Source of the DNA: Pseudomonadota bacterium
GTDB taxonomy: Bacteria > Desulfobacterota > Desulfobacteria > Desulfobacterales > JAHIVH01
Reading direction: 5' to 3'
Assembly (NCBI GenBank): GCA_018816735.1
Contig: JAHIVH010000088.1
Coordinates: 1-64,000 of the forward strand
Length of the DNA stretch: 64,000 bases
Numbering within the stretch: the first letter of the stretch is position 1; each line of letters begins with the position of its first letter. Under the pieces are notes generated by a model. It searched no databases. It saw only the letters and a program-made list of their open reading frames with translations, and was not told where the DNA came from. Of the stretch, positions 35,091-46,771 are shown piece by piece. The translations under genes were made by a program, and so were the position numbers.

Positions 35091-36406
35091 TTGCCACCTT
35101 CCCTTTTCAATAGGAGTTTCTTGGAACCGATATCACATAATCCACTCGATTGATATGTCTGGACAAATGTTACGGTGCTCTGGTTGTTTTTATCGGTTGA
35201 TACCGACAAGTTATCGATGGATACATTGATAAAACCATATTTCCGGTTTAAAACACGCTTATAATTCAACCATCCGGCACGATCCATATCCATGGCGCGA
35301 AAACCTTCCGAATAGTATTGACCATAACGCTCGACATCTTTTGAAATCCAGGCTGCCAGCCATTCATCTATCATGGATTTGATTTCTTCCTTGATCAGCA
35401 AATTCTTTTCCAGACTGGTGCTGGCCGCAATAAGCGGATGTGTCTGCAAGGCACCCTCTTCATGACCCTTATTGGGCAGGGTCTGGAATTCATCACCGAT
35501 AATTTTAAACCGATCACCCTGTCTGGTCAGAAAGAGCTTTCTTGTACCTGCAAGCCAGGCCTGCTCAGATGTTTGTGCGATCTGATCAAACAACGCCACA
35601 AAAACGCCGTCATGCCTGTATACGGAAAGATTTTTCATACCAACAGTAAATTGCCCTGTCAACGCTGTCAGGCGATCTCTTACCGGCACCCAGTCTGTCC
35701 AGAATGTCACATCAAAACTGAAGCTGTCATCATAATATGCCAGATGGTCTGCAATTGATGCGGCATTAAATGAAAGACTCCAGTTATCCAGAAAACCAGC
35801 CACGGCCTCCTTGACTTCTGCGATCTCCTCCGGATGGCTGTATTTCATCTTGTTTACAAGAATAACAGGTGTACGGTTCAGCAAAATATATTGGGAAAGA
35901 AGATCGATATCTTCGTTATTCAGGGCGATACATCCGTTTGAATCCCTTCGCTTCAACTCCTTGTTTGTACCATGAATCCATATGGCACTGCCGTTCCTTC
36001 CTGCCGTTCGGTCAATATAATTCGGATAGTCGATCGGGAAAGCCCGTGTGCCATAAATCGGCGCCAATTCTTTTTTTGTAAATTCTTCTGTACAAAAATA
36101 AATCCCTTCAGGCGTTTTTCTATCACCTGCCTCCCTTTTATTTCCCGCTACTTTTCCTGTCGAACAATGTATTCTTAAAATCTGCCGGTAGTTGCCGTCA
36201 AATTCATACAGGTAAAGCTGCTGTGTTGATTTTTCAACAAGAATCATCGTATTTTTTTGAGATTCAAGTGAAATAAACGGTTCAGGTATCTCAGCCAGCA
36301 GTTCTAATGGTTTTGTATAGCCCGTATTTTCTGTAAGGCTTGCAAAAAAAATAAATGATGCGACTATCCACAGGTTGATTTCAGACTGATAAGCTCGACG
36401 GCTCAA
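35054..36406 (-). CDS. Csd6-like L,D-transpeptidase (YkuD fold with NTF2-like domains)
   Basis: A 450-residue exported protein with an N-terminal hydrophobic signal or anchor. Residues about 50-180 are a YkuD domain: GDRKTPEGIYF, IWIHGTN (His 145) and the active-site segment DSNGCIALNN with Cys 159. The usual motif is SHGC or SRGC; here it is SNGC. Two NTF2-like domains follow (about 185-315 and 330-450, both ending in a KILRE/FKIIGDE strand). This order is that of Helicobacter Csd6, which acts on peptidoglycan stem peptides. It heads the operon that ends with bactofilin. Whether it cross-links or trims cannot be told from sequence. Confidence 0.8.
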   Translation of the reverse strand: MSRRAYQSEINLWIVASFIFFASLTENTGYTKPLELLAEIPEPFISLESQKNTMILVEKSTQQLYLYEFDGNYRQILRIHCSTGKVAGNKREAGDRKTPEGIYFCTEEFTKKELAPIYGTRAFPIDYPNYIDRTAGRNGSAIWIHGTNKELKRRDSNGCIALNNEDIDLLSQYILLNRTPVILVNKMKYSHPEEIAEVKEAVAGFLDNWSLSFNAASIADHLAYYDDSFSFDVTFWTDWVPVRDRLTALTGQFTVGMKNLSVYRHDGVFVALFDQIAQTSEQAWLAGTRKLFLTRQGDRFKIIGDEFQTLPNKGHEEGALQTHPLIAASTSLEKNLLIKEEIKSMIDEWLAAWISKDVERYGQYYSEGFRAMDMDRAGWLNYKRVLNRKYGFINVSIDNLSVSTDKNNQSTVTFVQTYQSSGLCDIGSKKLLLKREGGKWKILREIWKEK

Positions 36407-36481
36407 TTCAACGTCTCCCTAAACATTATCCTCACCGTATGCTGTTTTTGAGATGTAACATGTTAAAATCTAAAGGATACA

Positions 36482-36961
36482 TTAGCTTATCAATCGGGCA
36501 ATGTCAAATAAATGCAATGAAATAGGAAACATATGGCCGTTTATTTTTTCTCGCCCCTCACAGGATCCCCCTTTTTTCGCTTTGAAAAAATTTCCGGCAT
36601 TTCCGCTGTTCACTGCAATTTCAAGATAGCCCCGGCTTCCTGTCACCGCCAGGGGGGTCATGATATCGGCGTCCTGATAGCTTTTTGCAATTCCTGAGAT
36701 CCTTTTTTCCTTGAATATGCCATTGACGCTGTCACGGGCGCTGTCCTCTGGATCTACCACAATGACATGAATTGAACCTTTGGGGAAACAGGCGTAAGAG
36801 CCATGAATCATGAATGACGCCTTTAAAATATCCTGTGCCGGAATCTGATGGCACAAATCAACAATGCGGGCTGAAGGATCAATGGAAAGAATAACACCTT
36901 TCATGACGCCTGCGTATTCATCCATGATACCGAAATCTGTAATAAGAGAAATGACTGCCAT
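36482..36961 (-). pseudogene. Internally shortened SAM hydrolase (DUF62/SAM_adeno_trans)
   Basis: The first 85 residues fit the family that splits S-adenosylmethionine to adenosine and methionine (LITDFGIMDEYAGVMKGVIL, FPKGSIHVIVVDP). The text then jumps to the family's C-terminal end (ISGIAKSYQD, TGSRGYLEIAVNSGNAG). The total is 159 residues against about 260-270 normally, so roughly 100 central residues, which carry much of the active site, are absent, and the last 30 residues do not fit the family. Probably an inactive deletion product although the frame is open. It lies 36 bases after ruvB on the same strand. Confidence 0.65.
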
Positions 36962-36997
36962 AATGATTGAAAAAAATACCCGGTTAAGCCAAGCCAG

Positions 36998-38038
36998 TTA
37001 AAAAAAGGTTTTTTGCACTCTGAATCCAAGATGACGATAGGCGCTTTCAGAGGCTTTTCTTCCGGAAGATGTTCGCGTGACCATACCGATTTTCAGAAGA
37101 TACGGTTCCACAACATCCACAAGCGTATCTGTCTCCTCCTGAAGTGTTGCGGAAATAGCCTCAATCCCCACAGGTCCGCCATCGTAATAGGAAATAATCG
37201 TTTTCAGATAATTCCTGTCCAGATTTGTCAACCCGATGTCATCCACGCCTTCAAGAGACAGGGACGCTTCGACAATCGCTTTGGTGATATAGCCATCGCC
37301 CCGAACTTGAGCATAATCCCGGACCCTTTTCAGAAGCCGGTTGACAATCCTCGGTGTCCCCCTTGACCGCTTTGCAAGCTCTTTTGCACCGTCTTCATCC
37401 ATCATTATCTTTAACAAAGCTGCAGATCGTCTGCAAATCTTGACCAGATCCGGTTCGCTGTAAAAATCGAGACTCCTGAACAGCCCAAACCTGTCTCTTA
37501 ATGGTGCCGAGAGAAGCCCCACCCGGGTTGTTGTGCCAATCAGTACAAATCGTTTCAGGCGATATCTGTGACTTCTCGCATGTACCCCTTTGTCAAAAAC
37601 AAAATCAACGGCAAAATCCTCCATGGCAGGATAGAGAAACTCCTCGACAATTTTCGGCAGTCTGTGAATTTCATCAATGAAAAGGATATCTCCTTCTGAA
37701 AGATGAGTGAGGATGCCTATGAGATCTCCCCCTTTCTCAAGGGCCGGGCCGGAAGTAATGTGGATTTTACTCCCCATTTCATTGGCAATGATGTGCGCCA
37801 TGGTTGTCTTGCCTAACCCAGGCGGCCCATGAAAAAGAACATGATCGATAGGCTCGTTTCTTTTTTGGGCAGCCGTGATGGCAATCCCCAGTGTTTCAAC
37901 GGTTTCAGCCTGTCCCACATAGTCACAGAACCGTTCCGGGCGAAGAGAAAGTATCTCCTGTGCTTGATCATCCGGCAAGCTGTTTTCCGTGAGGATTCCT
38001 TTTTTATCAGACGAATACGAAAGAATCGAATCAGACAT
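36998..38038 (-). CDS. ruvB: Holliday junction branch migration ATPase RuvB
   Basis: A 346-residue AAA+ motor of normal length. Walker [10 protein letters not shown], Walker [10 protein letters not shown], the sensor [18 protein letters not shown] and the C-terminal winged helix with HLGF are all intact. Its ATG overlaps the ruvA stop by one base (TGATG), so translation is coupled. Confidence 0.97.
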   Translation of the reverse strand: MSDSILSYSSDKKGILTENSLPDDQAQEILSLRPERFCDYVGQAETVETLGIAITAAQKRNEPIDHVLFHGPPGLGKTTMAHIIANEMGSKIHITSGPALEKGGDLIGILTHLSEGDILFIDEIHRLPKIVEEFLYPAMEDFAVDFVFDKGVHARSHRYRLKRFVLIGTTTRVGLLSAPLRDRFGLFRSLDFYSEPDLVKICRRSAALLKIMMDEDGAKELAKRSRGTPRIVNRLLKRVRDYAQVRGDGYITKAIVEASLSLEGVDDIGLTNLDRNYLKTIISYYDGGPVGIEAISATLQEETDTLVDVVEPYLLKIGMVTRTSSGRKASESAYRHLGFRVQKTFF

Positions 38039-38652
38039 CAGCGCATTTCACCTTTATAAATCTCATCAAAAAGCGCTTCAGGTGTTGAAATTGAACTGTC
38101 CCGTTCCATGGCTTCGGTTACCAGTCTCCTGGCATCCAAAAGCTTGTGACCCAATTGCTGAACAAGGACATCCATCACCTGCTGCATAAAATCTTCAATA
38201 GGAACGACTGTATGTATTTCCCCTTCTTCAATCAGTGCGTAACGGGTGACTTTTCCTTCAAGGGATGCAATAATTTTCTGGGCGGTCCTTGCCCCAATCC
38301 CTTTTAACTGTTTCAGTTTGGCTGCATCCCTTGCCTCAATGGCTCTTGCGATTTCCTTTACAGGAATTTCCATGGCTTTAACTGCTTTAAGGGGGCCAAT
38401 ATCCTCAACCGAAATAAAATGCAGAAAAAACTCTTTTTCCGCTTCCAGATTAAATCCGATGAGAGCAGGCTTCGGGCTTTTTTCCGTCTGGTGAAAATAG
38501 ATGTAAAGCGAAACCTCATTTCCAATTTCTTTGGAATGAAGGGTTTTCATCACTACTGCCGGAACCATAATCTCATATCCGACTTGCCCCACAAGCAATA
38601 GTATCCGGTCGTCTTCCTTTTTTAAAAGTTTCCCTGAAAGATAGCCTATCAT
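38038..38652 (-). CDS. ruvA: Holliday junction DNA-binding subunit RuvA
   Basis: About 204 residues. The [10 protein letters not shown] start is the family norm, so ATG 38652 is preferred over the GTG five codons upstream. An OB fold is followed by two helix-hairpin-helix motifs ([10 protein letters not shown] and [12 protein letters not shown]) and a C-terminal domain (about 155-204) that binds RuvB. It lies between ruvC and ruvB in the usual order. Confidence 0.95.
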   Translation of the reverse strand: MIGYLSGKLLKKEDDRILLLVGQVGYEIMVPAVVMKTLHSKEIGNEVSLYIYFHQTEKSPKPALIGFNLEAEKEFFLHFISVEDIGPLKAVKAMEIPVKEIARAIEARDAAKLKQLKGIGARTAQKIIASLEGKVTRYALIEEGEIHTVVPIEDFMQQVMDVLVQQLGHKLLDARRLVTEAMERDSSISTPEALFDEIYKGEMR

Positions 38653-38761
38653 ATAGCGGCAATACACCTTTTTTTGTGATATGAGACTGACCGGATAAAG
38701 CCGGAGGTGTTACACAAATCATACCCTTAACAGAAAACCAGTCAATTTTCCAACATTTATA

Positions 38762-39259
38762 TTATTTGTCATTAAATGCATGCGTATCAAACCGGTAAAG
38801 ACCGATCAACGCAAGTGCAAGTGCATCAGAGGCATGGAATGGTCTGATAGGGGAATTATGTTTCAACAGATACCGGACACTTTTCTCAAGCTGTTCCTTA
38901 CCGGCATTTCCGTTTCCGGATAAAATTTTCTTCGCTTCCCTTACAGGAATTTCAATCACAGGGATGGCGGCATGACATCCGGCCAGCAAAATCGCGCCGG
39001 TCACTTTCCCAAGGGAAATACCTGACTTGGGATTTCGTGCAAGGGAAAAAATATCCTCAACCACCATGAGATCCGGTGCCTCCTGTTTCAATAATTGATT
39101 GAGCTGGGAATAAATCATGTCGAGACGGACGGGAAGAGAAACATCTTTATGTGTGCTTATGCTGCCAAAGGAATATGAATCGACCGTAAGGCCGGTACCC
39201 ATAATGATACCGATACCTGTGTCTGCAAGCCCTGGATCTACACCGATAACTTTTACCAT
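38762..39259 (-). CDS. ruvC: Holliday junction endonuclease RuvC
   Basis: About 165 residues. The four acidic active-site positions are visible in VIGVDPGLADTG, VVEDIF and HASDALALA. ATG 39259 is chosen to give the usual short N-terminus; a TTG two codons upstream is also possible. It is the first ruv gene and is about 110 bases upstream of ruvA. Confidence 0.95.
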   Translation of the reverse strand: MVKVIGVDPGLADTGIGIIMGTGLTVDSYSFGSISTHKDVSLPVRLDMIYSQLNQLLKQEAPDLMVVEDIFSLARNPKSGISLGKVTGAILLAGCHAAIPVIEIPVREAKKILSGNGNAGKEQLEKSVRYLLKHNSPIRPFHASDALALALIGLYRFDTHAFNDK

Positions 39260-39284
39260 CCTCAAGTCTGTTTAAACGCCCGCT

Positions 39285-40085
39285 TCAATTAAACACCTTA
39301 ATTTTATCGTTTGCAATCTTGGCCTCGTTTGAGTCAGGAAATTTGCCAATAAGCTCCTTTAAAATCAGACGGGCATTGGCTTTTTCCCCCATATTTTGAA
39401 AAGCAAATCCTTGCTTCAGATATGCGGCAGGAACCTTATTTCCTTTTGGATATTTTTCTATAACCTTTTGATACTCGAGAATGGCCTTTTCATACCATTT
39501 TTCCCGATAATAAATTTCACCAACCCAGAATTGTGCGTTGTCTGCGTTGTCTGAATTGGGATATTTTTTTAAAAAAGCCTGAAAACCTTCCCTGGCAGCA
39601 TCCGTGTTCCCCTTGTCCAATAAACTTTTTGCAGATGTATACAATTCTTTTTCAGACAGATTATCAGAGCTGCCTGATACTTCCGAGCCCAAGGGTTTAA
39701 GTGTTTCTGAAGGTTCGAATCCGACATACTGCTCAATTCTAACCAGCCTTTTTGAAATATTGTCCAGGGCATCTCTGGTTTGTTGCAGATCCTGGGCGAT
39801 CGTCTGTTCGGATTCTTTCTGATGTTGTAAAAAGAAATCCACTTCTTCAAACCGGCCTTTGAGGGTGTTTGCCGTTTCATGAAGCTGGTCAATGGTGAGC
39901 CTCATCTCGGCTATTTTGCCACGCGTGCCCTCTTCTGAATCTTTTCCGGCATTTTTATCTTTCTGATACTCTTTTGCACTACGCTCAAGTTTGTATATCC
40001 GGTCCTCCAAAGAAAGGACATCCCGGTTCAGGGCGCAACCTGATCCCAGAAATAGAACCATCATTAACAGAAAATAATTTTTCAT
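39285..40085 (-). CDS. cpoB: Cell division coordinator CpoB / YbgF of the Tol-Pal system
   Basis: About 266 residues. ATG 40085 gives a lipoprotein signal with lipobox LGSGC; the longer frame adds a non-signal front. A coiled-coil (about 20-125) is followed by three TPR units (ELYTSAKSLLDKGNTDAA, DNAQFWVGEIYYREKWYEKA, KVPAAYLKQGFAFQNMGEKA). In Escherichia coli CpoB links Tol function to wall synthesis at the septum and is not lipidated, so a lipid anchor here is a difference. It ends the tol cluster after pal. Confidence 0.9.
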   Translation of the reverse strand: MKNYFLLMMVLFLGSGCALNRDVLSLEDRIYKLERSAKEYQKDKNAGKDSEEGTRGKIAEMRLTIDQLHETANTLKGRFEEVDFFLQHQKESEQTIAQDLQQTRDALDNISKRLVRIEQYVGFEPSETLKPLGSEVSGSSDNLSEKELYTSAKSLLDKGNTDAAREGFQAFLKKYPNSDNADNAQFWVGEIYYREKWYEKAILEYQKVIEKYPKGNKVPAAYLKQGFAFQNMGEKANARLILKELIGKFPDSNEAKIANDKIKVFN

Positions 40086-40245
40086 AAGACCCCATGTTCC
40101 GGTATCCGAAGCAATCATAGGACAGAACCTTTTCGAACATTCAATTAAAACGGATAGGGGGAGGTTTCCCTCCCCATACCCCTTTAAATTTCTGCTGGTC
40201 AGCCTTCAACCATGTTGCCGGTTAACCGTTAAATGCTAAGAACAA

Positions 40246-40782
40246 TTATTCGATGACGAACTGGGCCCGTCTGTTCTTTGAATGATCTGTCGGGTCAGCA
40301 AGTCTTTCTTCACCATAACTGATCGTGGTCATTCTGGATGGGGCAATACCCAGGTCCGCCAGATATGTTTTGACGCTGTTGGCACGCCTGTCGCCAAGAG
40401 CCAAGTTGTAATCGTTTGTACCGCGCTCATCACAGTGGCCTTCGATAATAATCGTCGCTTCACGATTATTTTGCAGCCATTCTGCCTTGCTTCTCAGAAT
40501 AGACTGGGCAGCAGCATCGATCACCGAGCTGTCAAATTCAAAATAAACCTTTTCGCTCACAAAACTCCCACGGGCAGCCTCTTCAGCCAGTCTTTCCTCT
40601 TCAAGGGCCTGAGCTCTTGCGCGGGCTTCATCTTCTGCACTGGTATCAATCATGGGTGCTTCTTCAACAATGGCGGGTTCCGGTGCACTGGGTGCAGGTG
40701 TTTTTTTTCGGCATGAAACCGTAAACAACATTCCGGGAATCACAAGTAATACAAGTAGTCTTATCCAATTTTTTTTTCGCAT
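40246..40782 (-). CDS. pal: Peptidoglycan-associated lipoprotein Pal
   Basis: A 178-residue outer-membrane lipoprotein with lipobox FTVSC, a Pro/Glu/Ala-rich linker and an OmpA-like domain (about 75-178) with [25 protein letters not shown] and [12 protein letters not shown], which bind diaminopimelate in peptidoglycan. AAGGAGA lies just before the ATG. Normal place after tolB. Confidence 0.95.
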   Translation of the reverse strand: MRKKNWIRLLVLLVIPGMLFTVSCRKKTPAPSAPEPAIVEEAPMIDTSAEDEARARAQALEEERLAEEAARGSFVSEKVYFEFDSSVIDAAAQSILRSKAEWLQNNREATIIIEGHCDERGTNDYNLALGDRRANSVKTYLADLGIAPSRMTTISYGEERLADPTDHSKNRRAQFVIE

Positions 40783-40869
40783 GTTCTCTCCTTTTTTTCT
40801 TTAAACCCTGTTTTTGGGTCTGTTTCAGGCAGGTCTTCTATAAACCTGCTTTTGTCAGCCCCCGTGTTA

Positions 40870-42195
40870 TTAATCTTTTATCTCTGCTGGTGACCACCTT
40901 GGACTGGATTGTTCGCCCGGCATGGTCAAAAGCCGTCTCTGATCCGTACCAAAAGCGGTCATAACATATATCCTCGATTTTCCCTCACGTGTGGATGAAA
41001 AGGTGATAAGGCTTCCATCGGGCGACCACGTAGGGAATTCGTTATCTCCTGACTGCTGTGTCAGCTGAATGGCAACACCTCCTTTTTCCTCTATCATGTA
41101 AATATTGATTTCGTTATTAATCATTCCCACATAGACGATTTTATCGTCTACAGGCGACCAACTTGGTGATGTATTGTAATATCCCTGAAAAGTAATTCGT
41201 TTAACATTTCCTGAACTCATGTCCATTACATGTATCTGAGGTGATCCTGATCTCCTTGAAACAAAGGCCATTTTTTTGCCATCAGGCGAAAACGAAGGTG
41301 ACACATCAATGTCCCATTGATTCGTTAACCTTTTAATAATTTTCCCTGTTCCGGTCAATAAATAAATTTCCTGATCCCCTGAAAAAGACAAGGATGCCGC
41401 CAGTTCAAATTTCCCCGGAACCCAGGAGGGCGTTAGGTTAACGCCCTGAAAATTGATCACAGCGCCCCGTTTTCCACTTAAATTTTTAATAAACAGATCC
41501 GGCCTGCCTCTGGCATATGAGGTGAATGCAAGATACCTGCCATCAGAGGACCAGGCCGGTGCAAACGTCATATTGCTTTTCTGGGTGATTTTTTTAGGAT
41601 TGTAGCCATCAAAATCACAAATATATAATTCCTTGGTGCCTGAACTCGAGGACACAAAGGCGATCTTGCTTTCAAAAATACCGATATTTCCCGTCAATCG
41701 GTAGATAATTTCTCTTGCAAACCGCCTGACCATCTGCCGCATATCATCCGGGCTGCCTTTATACCGTTTCCCAATAACCAGTTTTTCCTTAAACGTATCA
41801 AAAAGCCTGAACTCCATATCCACCTTGTCATTATGAATGAGAATCCCGCCGGTGATCAGAAGCTCAGCACCCACTGTGCGCCAGTTTCTGAAATTGATCC
41901 GTGAGGCAACAATCCCTTTTTCACTGGGTTCCTCAAGAAAGGCCCCTCGATTAAGTATTTTGAAAAATCCTGTAAATTCAAGTGTTTCCGAAAGAAGGTC
42001 CGAAGCCTCCCTGGCCATTTTCTTTTCCGCGCTTCCTTCTGCCATGGGCCGGAAAAACGGCACAGCAATAGGAATTTTATTTAAAAACGGATTGCTGATA
42101 TTGATATAATCATATTCAGCAGAAAAGGACGCATTCATTTCAATAACCACTATAATAAGAGCCAGAAACATCAAAACAGGCATTTTTTTTATCAC
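40870..42195 (-). CDS. tolB: Tol-Pal periplasmic protein TolB
   Basis: About 441 residues. I prefer GTG 42195: AAGAGG lies 9 bases upstream and the protein then starts with a compact signal peptide (IKKMPVLMFLALIIVV, cleavage near SFSA-EY). The longer frame from GTG 42246 adds 17 residues with no site of its own. An N-terminal domain (about 30-165) is followed by a six-blade beta-propeller with repeated APAWSSDGRYLAFTS-like units. It lies between tolA and pal as usual. Confidence 0.93.
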   Translation of the reverse strand: MIKKMPVLMFLALIIVVIEMNASFSAEYDYINISNPFLNKIPIAVPFFRPMAEGSAEKKMAREASDLLSETLEFTGFFKILNRGAFLEEPSEKGIVASRINFRNWRTVGAELLITGGILIHNDKVDMEFRLFDTFKEKLVIGKRYKGSPDDMRQMVRRFAREIIYRLTGNIGIFESKIAFVSSSSGTKELYICDFDGYNPKKITQKSNMTFAPAWSSDGRYLAFTSYARGRPDLFIKNLSGKRGAVINFQGVNLTPSWVPGKFELAASLSFSGDQEIYLLTGTGKIIKRLTNQWDIDVSPSFSPDGKKMAFVSRRSGSPQIHVMDMSSGNVKRITFQGYYNTSPSWSPVDDKIVYVGMINNEINIYMIEEKGGVAIQLTQQSGDNEFPTWSPDGSLITFSSTREGKSRIYVMTAFGTDQRRLLTMPGEQSSPRWSPAEIKD

Positions 42196-42245
42196 TATAT
42201 CATTCCTCTTCTTCATTAACCCGATCAGATGATTTGGGTTGCACA

Positions 42246-43091
42246 CTATTTAATCCCAGATGGTGTAAATTCCAAAGCACCTATAATATAGGGTTTTACA
42301 ATACCCGGTGGATGAGGCTGCACAGGACTCGATTTAACTATCGCTTTACGTGCGGATTCATCAAGCAGTGAATTTCCCGACCGTTTCTCGATCCAGATAT
42401 CCCGTATTTCACCATTGGGCATAATTTTAAAAATAATGGCCACCACAAGCCCCTTGCCACCGCCAGCCAGCTGTTCAGAAAAATTCCAGTTTTTACTGAT
42501 CTGAAATGCAATAATATTCAAATAGGTATCCAAAAGATTCATACCACGGGCACCACCGGAAATCCCCATCCCTTCATTAGCCGGGGCACCCGGATCAGCA
42601 CCTTTTTCTGCCTTGCTCACCTCTTTCTGAAGGGCCCGAAGCCTGTCATCCAATGCTTTCTGGGCAGATGATTCGACCTTTTTTTCGATCTGTTCCCTGG
42701 CGCTGTCCAGCACCTTTGAAGATTGGTAGGTCTGTTTTTTAAGGGAGGTTTTCCTTTTTATTACCGGCTTTTCTGCGGGTTTTTCCTTTTTGGTCTCGGT
42801 TGTTTTTTTTTCAGGCGCCTGTTCCTTTACGACCGGTGACTTCTTATCAGTTTTATCTGCCTTATCTTCGGCCTTATTCGGCAGATCAGGCGTATTCTGC
42901 GGAGTTGGCAGGGATGCCAGATCCACATTGATGATTGAAGGGAGCTTTCTTTTTGTGACGAACTTTCCAGGCAGGTAATTAACCAGAAAAAAAACCGCCA
43001 CATGGCATAGAAAAGACATCGCAAAAAAAACTGAAAACAAACGAAAGTCATGCGCTGTGCCATCAAGTAATGAAGCGTTGTCTATCATCAC
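42246..43091 (-). CDS. tolA: TolA/TonB-type energy transducer
   Basis: A 281-residue protein with one N-terminal membrane helix (about 22-42), a Lys/Pro/Glu-rich then coiled-coil periplasmic arm (about 60-170) and a TonB/TolA C-terminal domain (VVAIIFKIMPNGEIRDIWIE, LLDESARKAIVKSSP). It is shorter than enteric TolA because the long helix is reduced. It links TolQR to TolB-Pal. Confidence 0.9.
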   Translation of the reverse strand: MMIDNASLLDGTAHDFRLFSVFFAMSFLCHVAVFFLVNYLPGKFVTKRKLPSIINVDLASLPTPQNTPDLPNKAEDKADKTDKKSPVVKEQAPEKKTTETKKEKPAEKPVIKRKTSLKKQTYQSSKVLDSAREQIEKKVESSAQKALDDRLRALQKEVSKAEKGADPGAPANEGMGISGGARGMNLLDTYLNIIAFQISKNWNFSEQLAGGGKGLVVAIIFKIMPNGEIRDIWIEKRSGNSLLDESARKAIVKSSPVQPHPPGIVKPYIIGALEFTPSGIK

Positions 43092-43105
43092 AGAATAAAT
43101 GTTCC

Positions 43106-43522
43106 CTACTTTTTCTTTTCCTTAACAGGCTCCGTAACCATGCCCAGCTTTTCAACACCCGCATTTTTCACTTCGGCCATCACGCTTACGACAAGACCGT
43201 ATGAAACGCTTTTATCCGCACTTAAATACACGTCACGGGTGGTTCTTCCTTCAAGAATTTTACCAAGCTTTTGTTGCAGAAAATCTATTTCCACCTGAAC
43301 ATCATTGATAAAAATCCTGCTGTCCTTATCTATGGATAAAAGAAGCGCTTCCTCATCCGTAGACATAGGCCCTGAATTGGCTTCAGGGAGGGAAACATTC
43401 ACTCCCTGGATCATCAAAGGCGCTGTGACCATGAAAATAATCAGGAGAACAAGCATGACATCCACAAATGGCGTGACATTGATTTCTGCCATCAGTTCAC
43501 TACTATTTCCCACAGGCCCCAT
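43106..43522 (-). CDS. tolR: TolR/ExbD proton-channel subunit
   Basis: A 138-residue protein with the ExbD/TolR layout: short N-terminus, one helix with the proton-carrying Asp in NVTPFVDVMLVLLIIFMV, and a periplasmic domain. Its start overlaps the tolQ stop by one base (TGATG), so the two are made in step. It forms the proton-driven motor with TolQ. Confidence 0.95.
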   Translation of the reverse strand: MGPVGNSSELMAEINVTPFVDVMLVLLIIFMVTAPLMIQGVNVSLPEANSGPMSTDEEALLLSIDKDSRIFINDVQVEIDFLQQKLGKILEGRTTRDVYLSADKSVSYGLVVSVMAEVKNAGVEKLGMVTEPVKEKKK

Positions 43523-44247
43523 CAGCTGTTCCCTTTCGACCTTAAAATGTCCCTTTCCACAATATTTAAAAAATCAGCAGAAAAACTCTGCATTTCCGTA
43601 TCGATAATCCGGATTTTCTGCATGAAAAAATTATACCCGATAACCGAAGGAATGGCTACGGCCAAGCCTGCGGCTGTTGCCACAAGCGCTTCTGAAATAC
43701 CCGGTGCAACAACGGCAAGGCTGGCTGATCCGGTCAAACCGATACTGTGAAACGAACTCATAATCCCCCAGACCGTACCAAAAAGGCCTATGAATGGTGC
43801 GGTGCTGCCTGCAGTGGCCAGAAAGGGGACCAGTTGGGTCATTTTTGTGATCTCCGTATTGCTGGAACGGCGAAGCGCCCGTTTGATATTGGAGATTCCT
43901 TCAAATTGAGCCCCCAGGGAAACCGCGTTGGCAGATGGTTTGCTTTCAGGTATGCCAGGCACCCTGCTGAATTTTTTCAACTCCTGGTATCCTGTACGAA
44001 AAATATTGGCCACAGGACTTGAGCTGAGCTGTTTGGCATTTGCAAATGCCTCTGCAAGATTTCTGCTGGACCAGAATGATTCTGAAAACACAAGTGATTC
44101 TCTGAAGGCATTTCTGATATACCGATATTTGATAAAAATAATGGCCCATGAGGTAATGGAGAAAAAAAGAAGAATCAACATCACCAGTTTGACGATAAGA
44201 CCTGCACCGCTTATCATCTGAATAATACCTGTGGATTCGGCAATCAT
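43522..44247 (-). CDS. tolQ: TolQ proton-channel subunit
   Basis: A 241-residue MotA/TolQ/ExbB family protein with three membrane helices and the family cores FLATAGSTAPFIGLFGTVWGI and SEALVATAAGLAVAIP. First gene of the tolQ-R-A-B-pal-cpoB cluster. Confidence 0.95.
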   Translation of the reverse strand: MIAESTGIIQMISGAGLIVKLVMLILLFFSITSWAIIFIKYRYIRNAFRESLVFSESFWSSRNLAEAFANAKQLSSSPVANIFRTGYQELKKFSRVPGIPESKPSANAVSLGAQFEGISNIKRALRRSSNTEITKMTQLVPFLATAGSTAPFIGLFGTVWGIMSSFHSIGLTGSASLAVVAPGISEALVATAAGLAVAIPSVIGYNFFMQKIRIIDTEMQSFSADFLNIVERDILRSKGNS

Positions 44248-44470
44248 GGTTAGACTCCAAGTAAATTATAATCGGTTACTGTAATCGGTTCTGCACCAGG
44301 CTTTCTTATCATTTTTATAACTATTGGAAAATGAAAGGATTGTAATGATAGAAAATAATAGTGTGTCATTTTTTTGCAATGTAGTGTGACAGATGTCATC
44401 TTTCCAAGAATATCAGACCGGATATAGAGAAGTTTATATTCACCCGGTAAATATTCTTCATTTTCAGCAT

Positions 44471-44499
44471 AAACTATACAAGCTTAAACAAAGTGTCAA
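44471..44499 (-). promoter_or_regulatory. Possible promoter of the tol-pal operon
   Basis: On the minus strand TTGACA (44494-44499) with TAGTTT 17 bases away (44471-44476), or TATAGT 15 bases away. It lies about 220 bases before tolQ, so a long leader or another nearer promoter is possible. The gap 44248-44602 shows no gene. Confidence 0.4.
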
Positions 44500-44532
44500 G
44501 GGGATTTGCCCATAACACGTTATGACTTAAAA

Positions 44533-44573
44533 AAAAAGCTCCGTTTCATTGGTGTATGCAAACGGAGCTTTTT
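44533..44573 (-). terminator. groES-groEL terminator
   Basis: A perfect 14-bp stem (44533-44546 with 44560-44573) and 13-base loop, with A and T tails on both sides, 30 bases after the groEL stop. Confidence 0.9.
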
Positions 44574-44602
44574 AATATCATGTCTGCCAGAAGCAGGTGA
44601 TC

Positions 44603-46273
<1,671 letters not shown>

Positions 46274-46333
46274 TTAATTTAATGTTTATTAACCCCTAAA
46301 CACCATCAGGCTGGTTTTAATCTCTTTTACGAA

Positions 46334-46621
46334 TTATTCAACAACTCCGAGAACATCATCCTGGCTCATGATGAGATATTCTGCGCCGTCGATTTTCACT
46401 TCTGTGCCGCCATATTTGCTGAACAGAACGCGATCCCCTTCCTTTAATTGCATGGGGATTACATTACCATCATCACTGATTTTGCCATTGCCGACTGCGA
46501 CAACGGTACCTTCAGCCGGTTTTTCTTTGGCAGTATCCGGAATAATAATGCCACCTTTTGTTTTGCTTTCTTCTTCAAGACGTTTTACCAAAATACGATC
46601 GTGTAATGGTCTGATTTTCAT
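46334..46621 (-). CDS. groES: Co-chaperonin GroES (Hsp10)
   Basis: About 95 residues. The start [18 protein letters not shown] is the family norm, so ATG 46621 is chosen over a TTG seven codons upstream. The mobile loop [15 protein letters not shown] and [13 protein letters not shown] are intact. It caps the GroEL ring. Confidence 0.97.
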   Translation of the reverse strand: MKIRPLHDRILVKRLEEESKTKGGIIIPDTAKEKPAEGTVVAVGNGKISDDGNVIPMQLKEGDRVLFSKYGGTEVKIDGAEYLIMSQDDVLGVVE

Positions 46622-46771
46622 GATTTTCCATTCTCCTTTCAATTCGGCTTTTATTTAAACCACTATTTTTAGTTAAAATTAAGAGAAAATATTACTAAAA
46701 AAATATACCCCTTCCCAAATCCGAAAAAAACAACCCCCTCGAAAAACATAATAAAATGTTTCCGTAACAGC

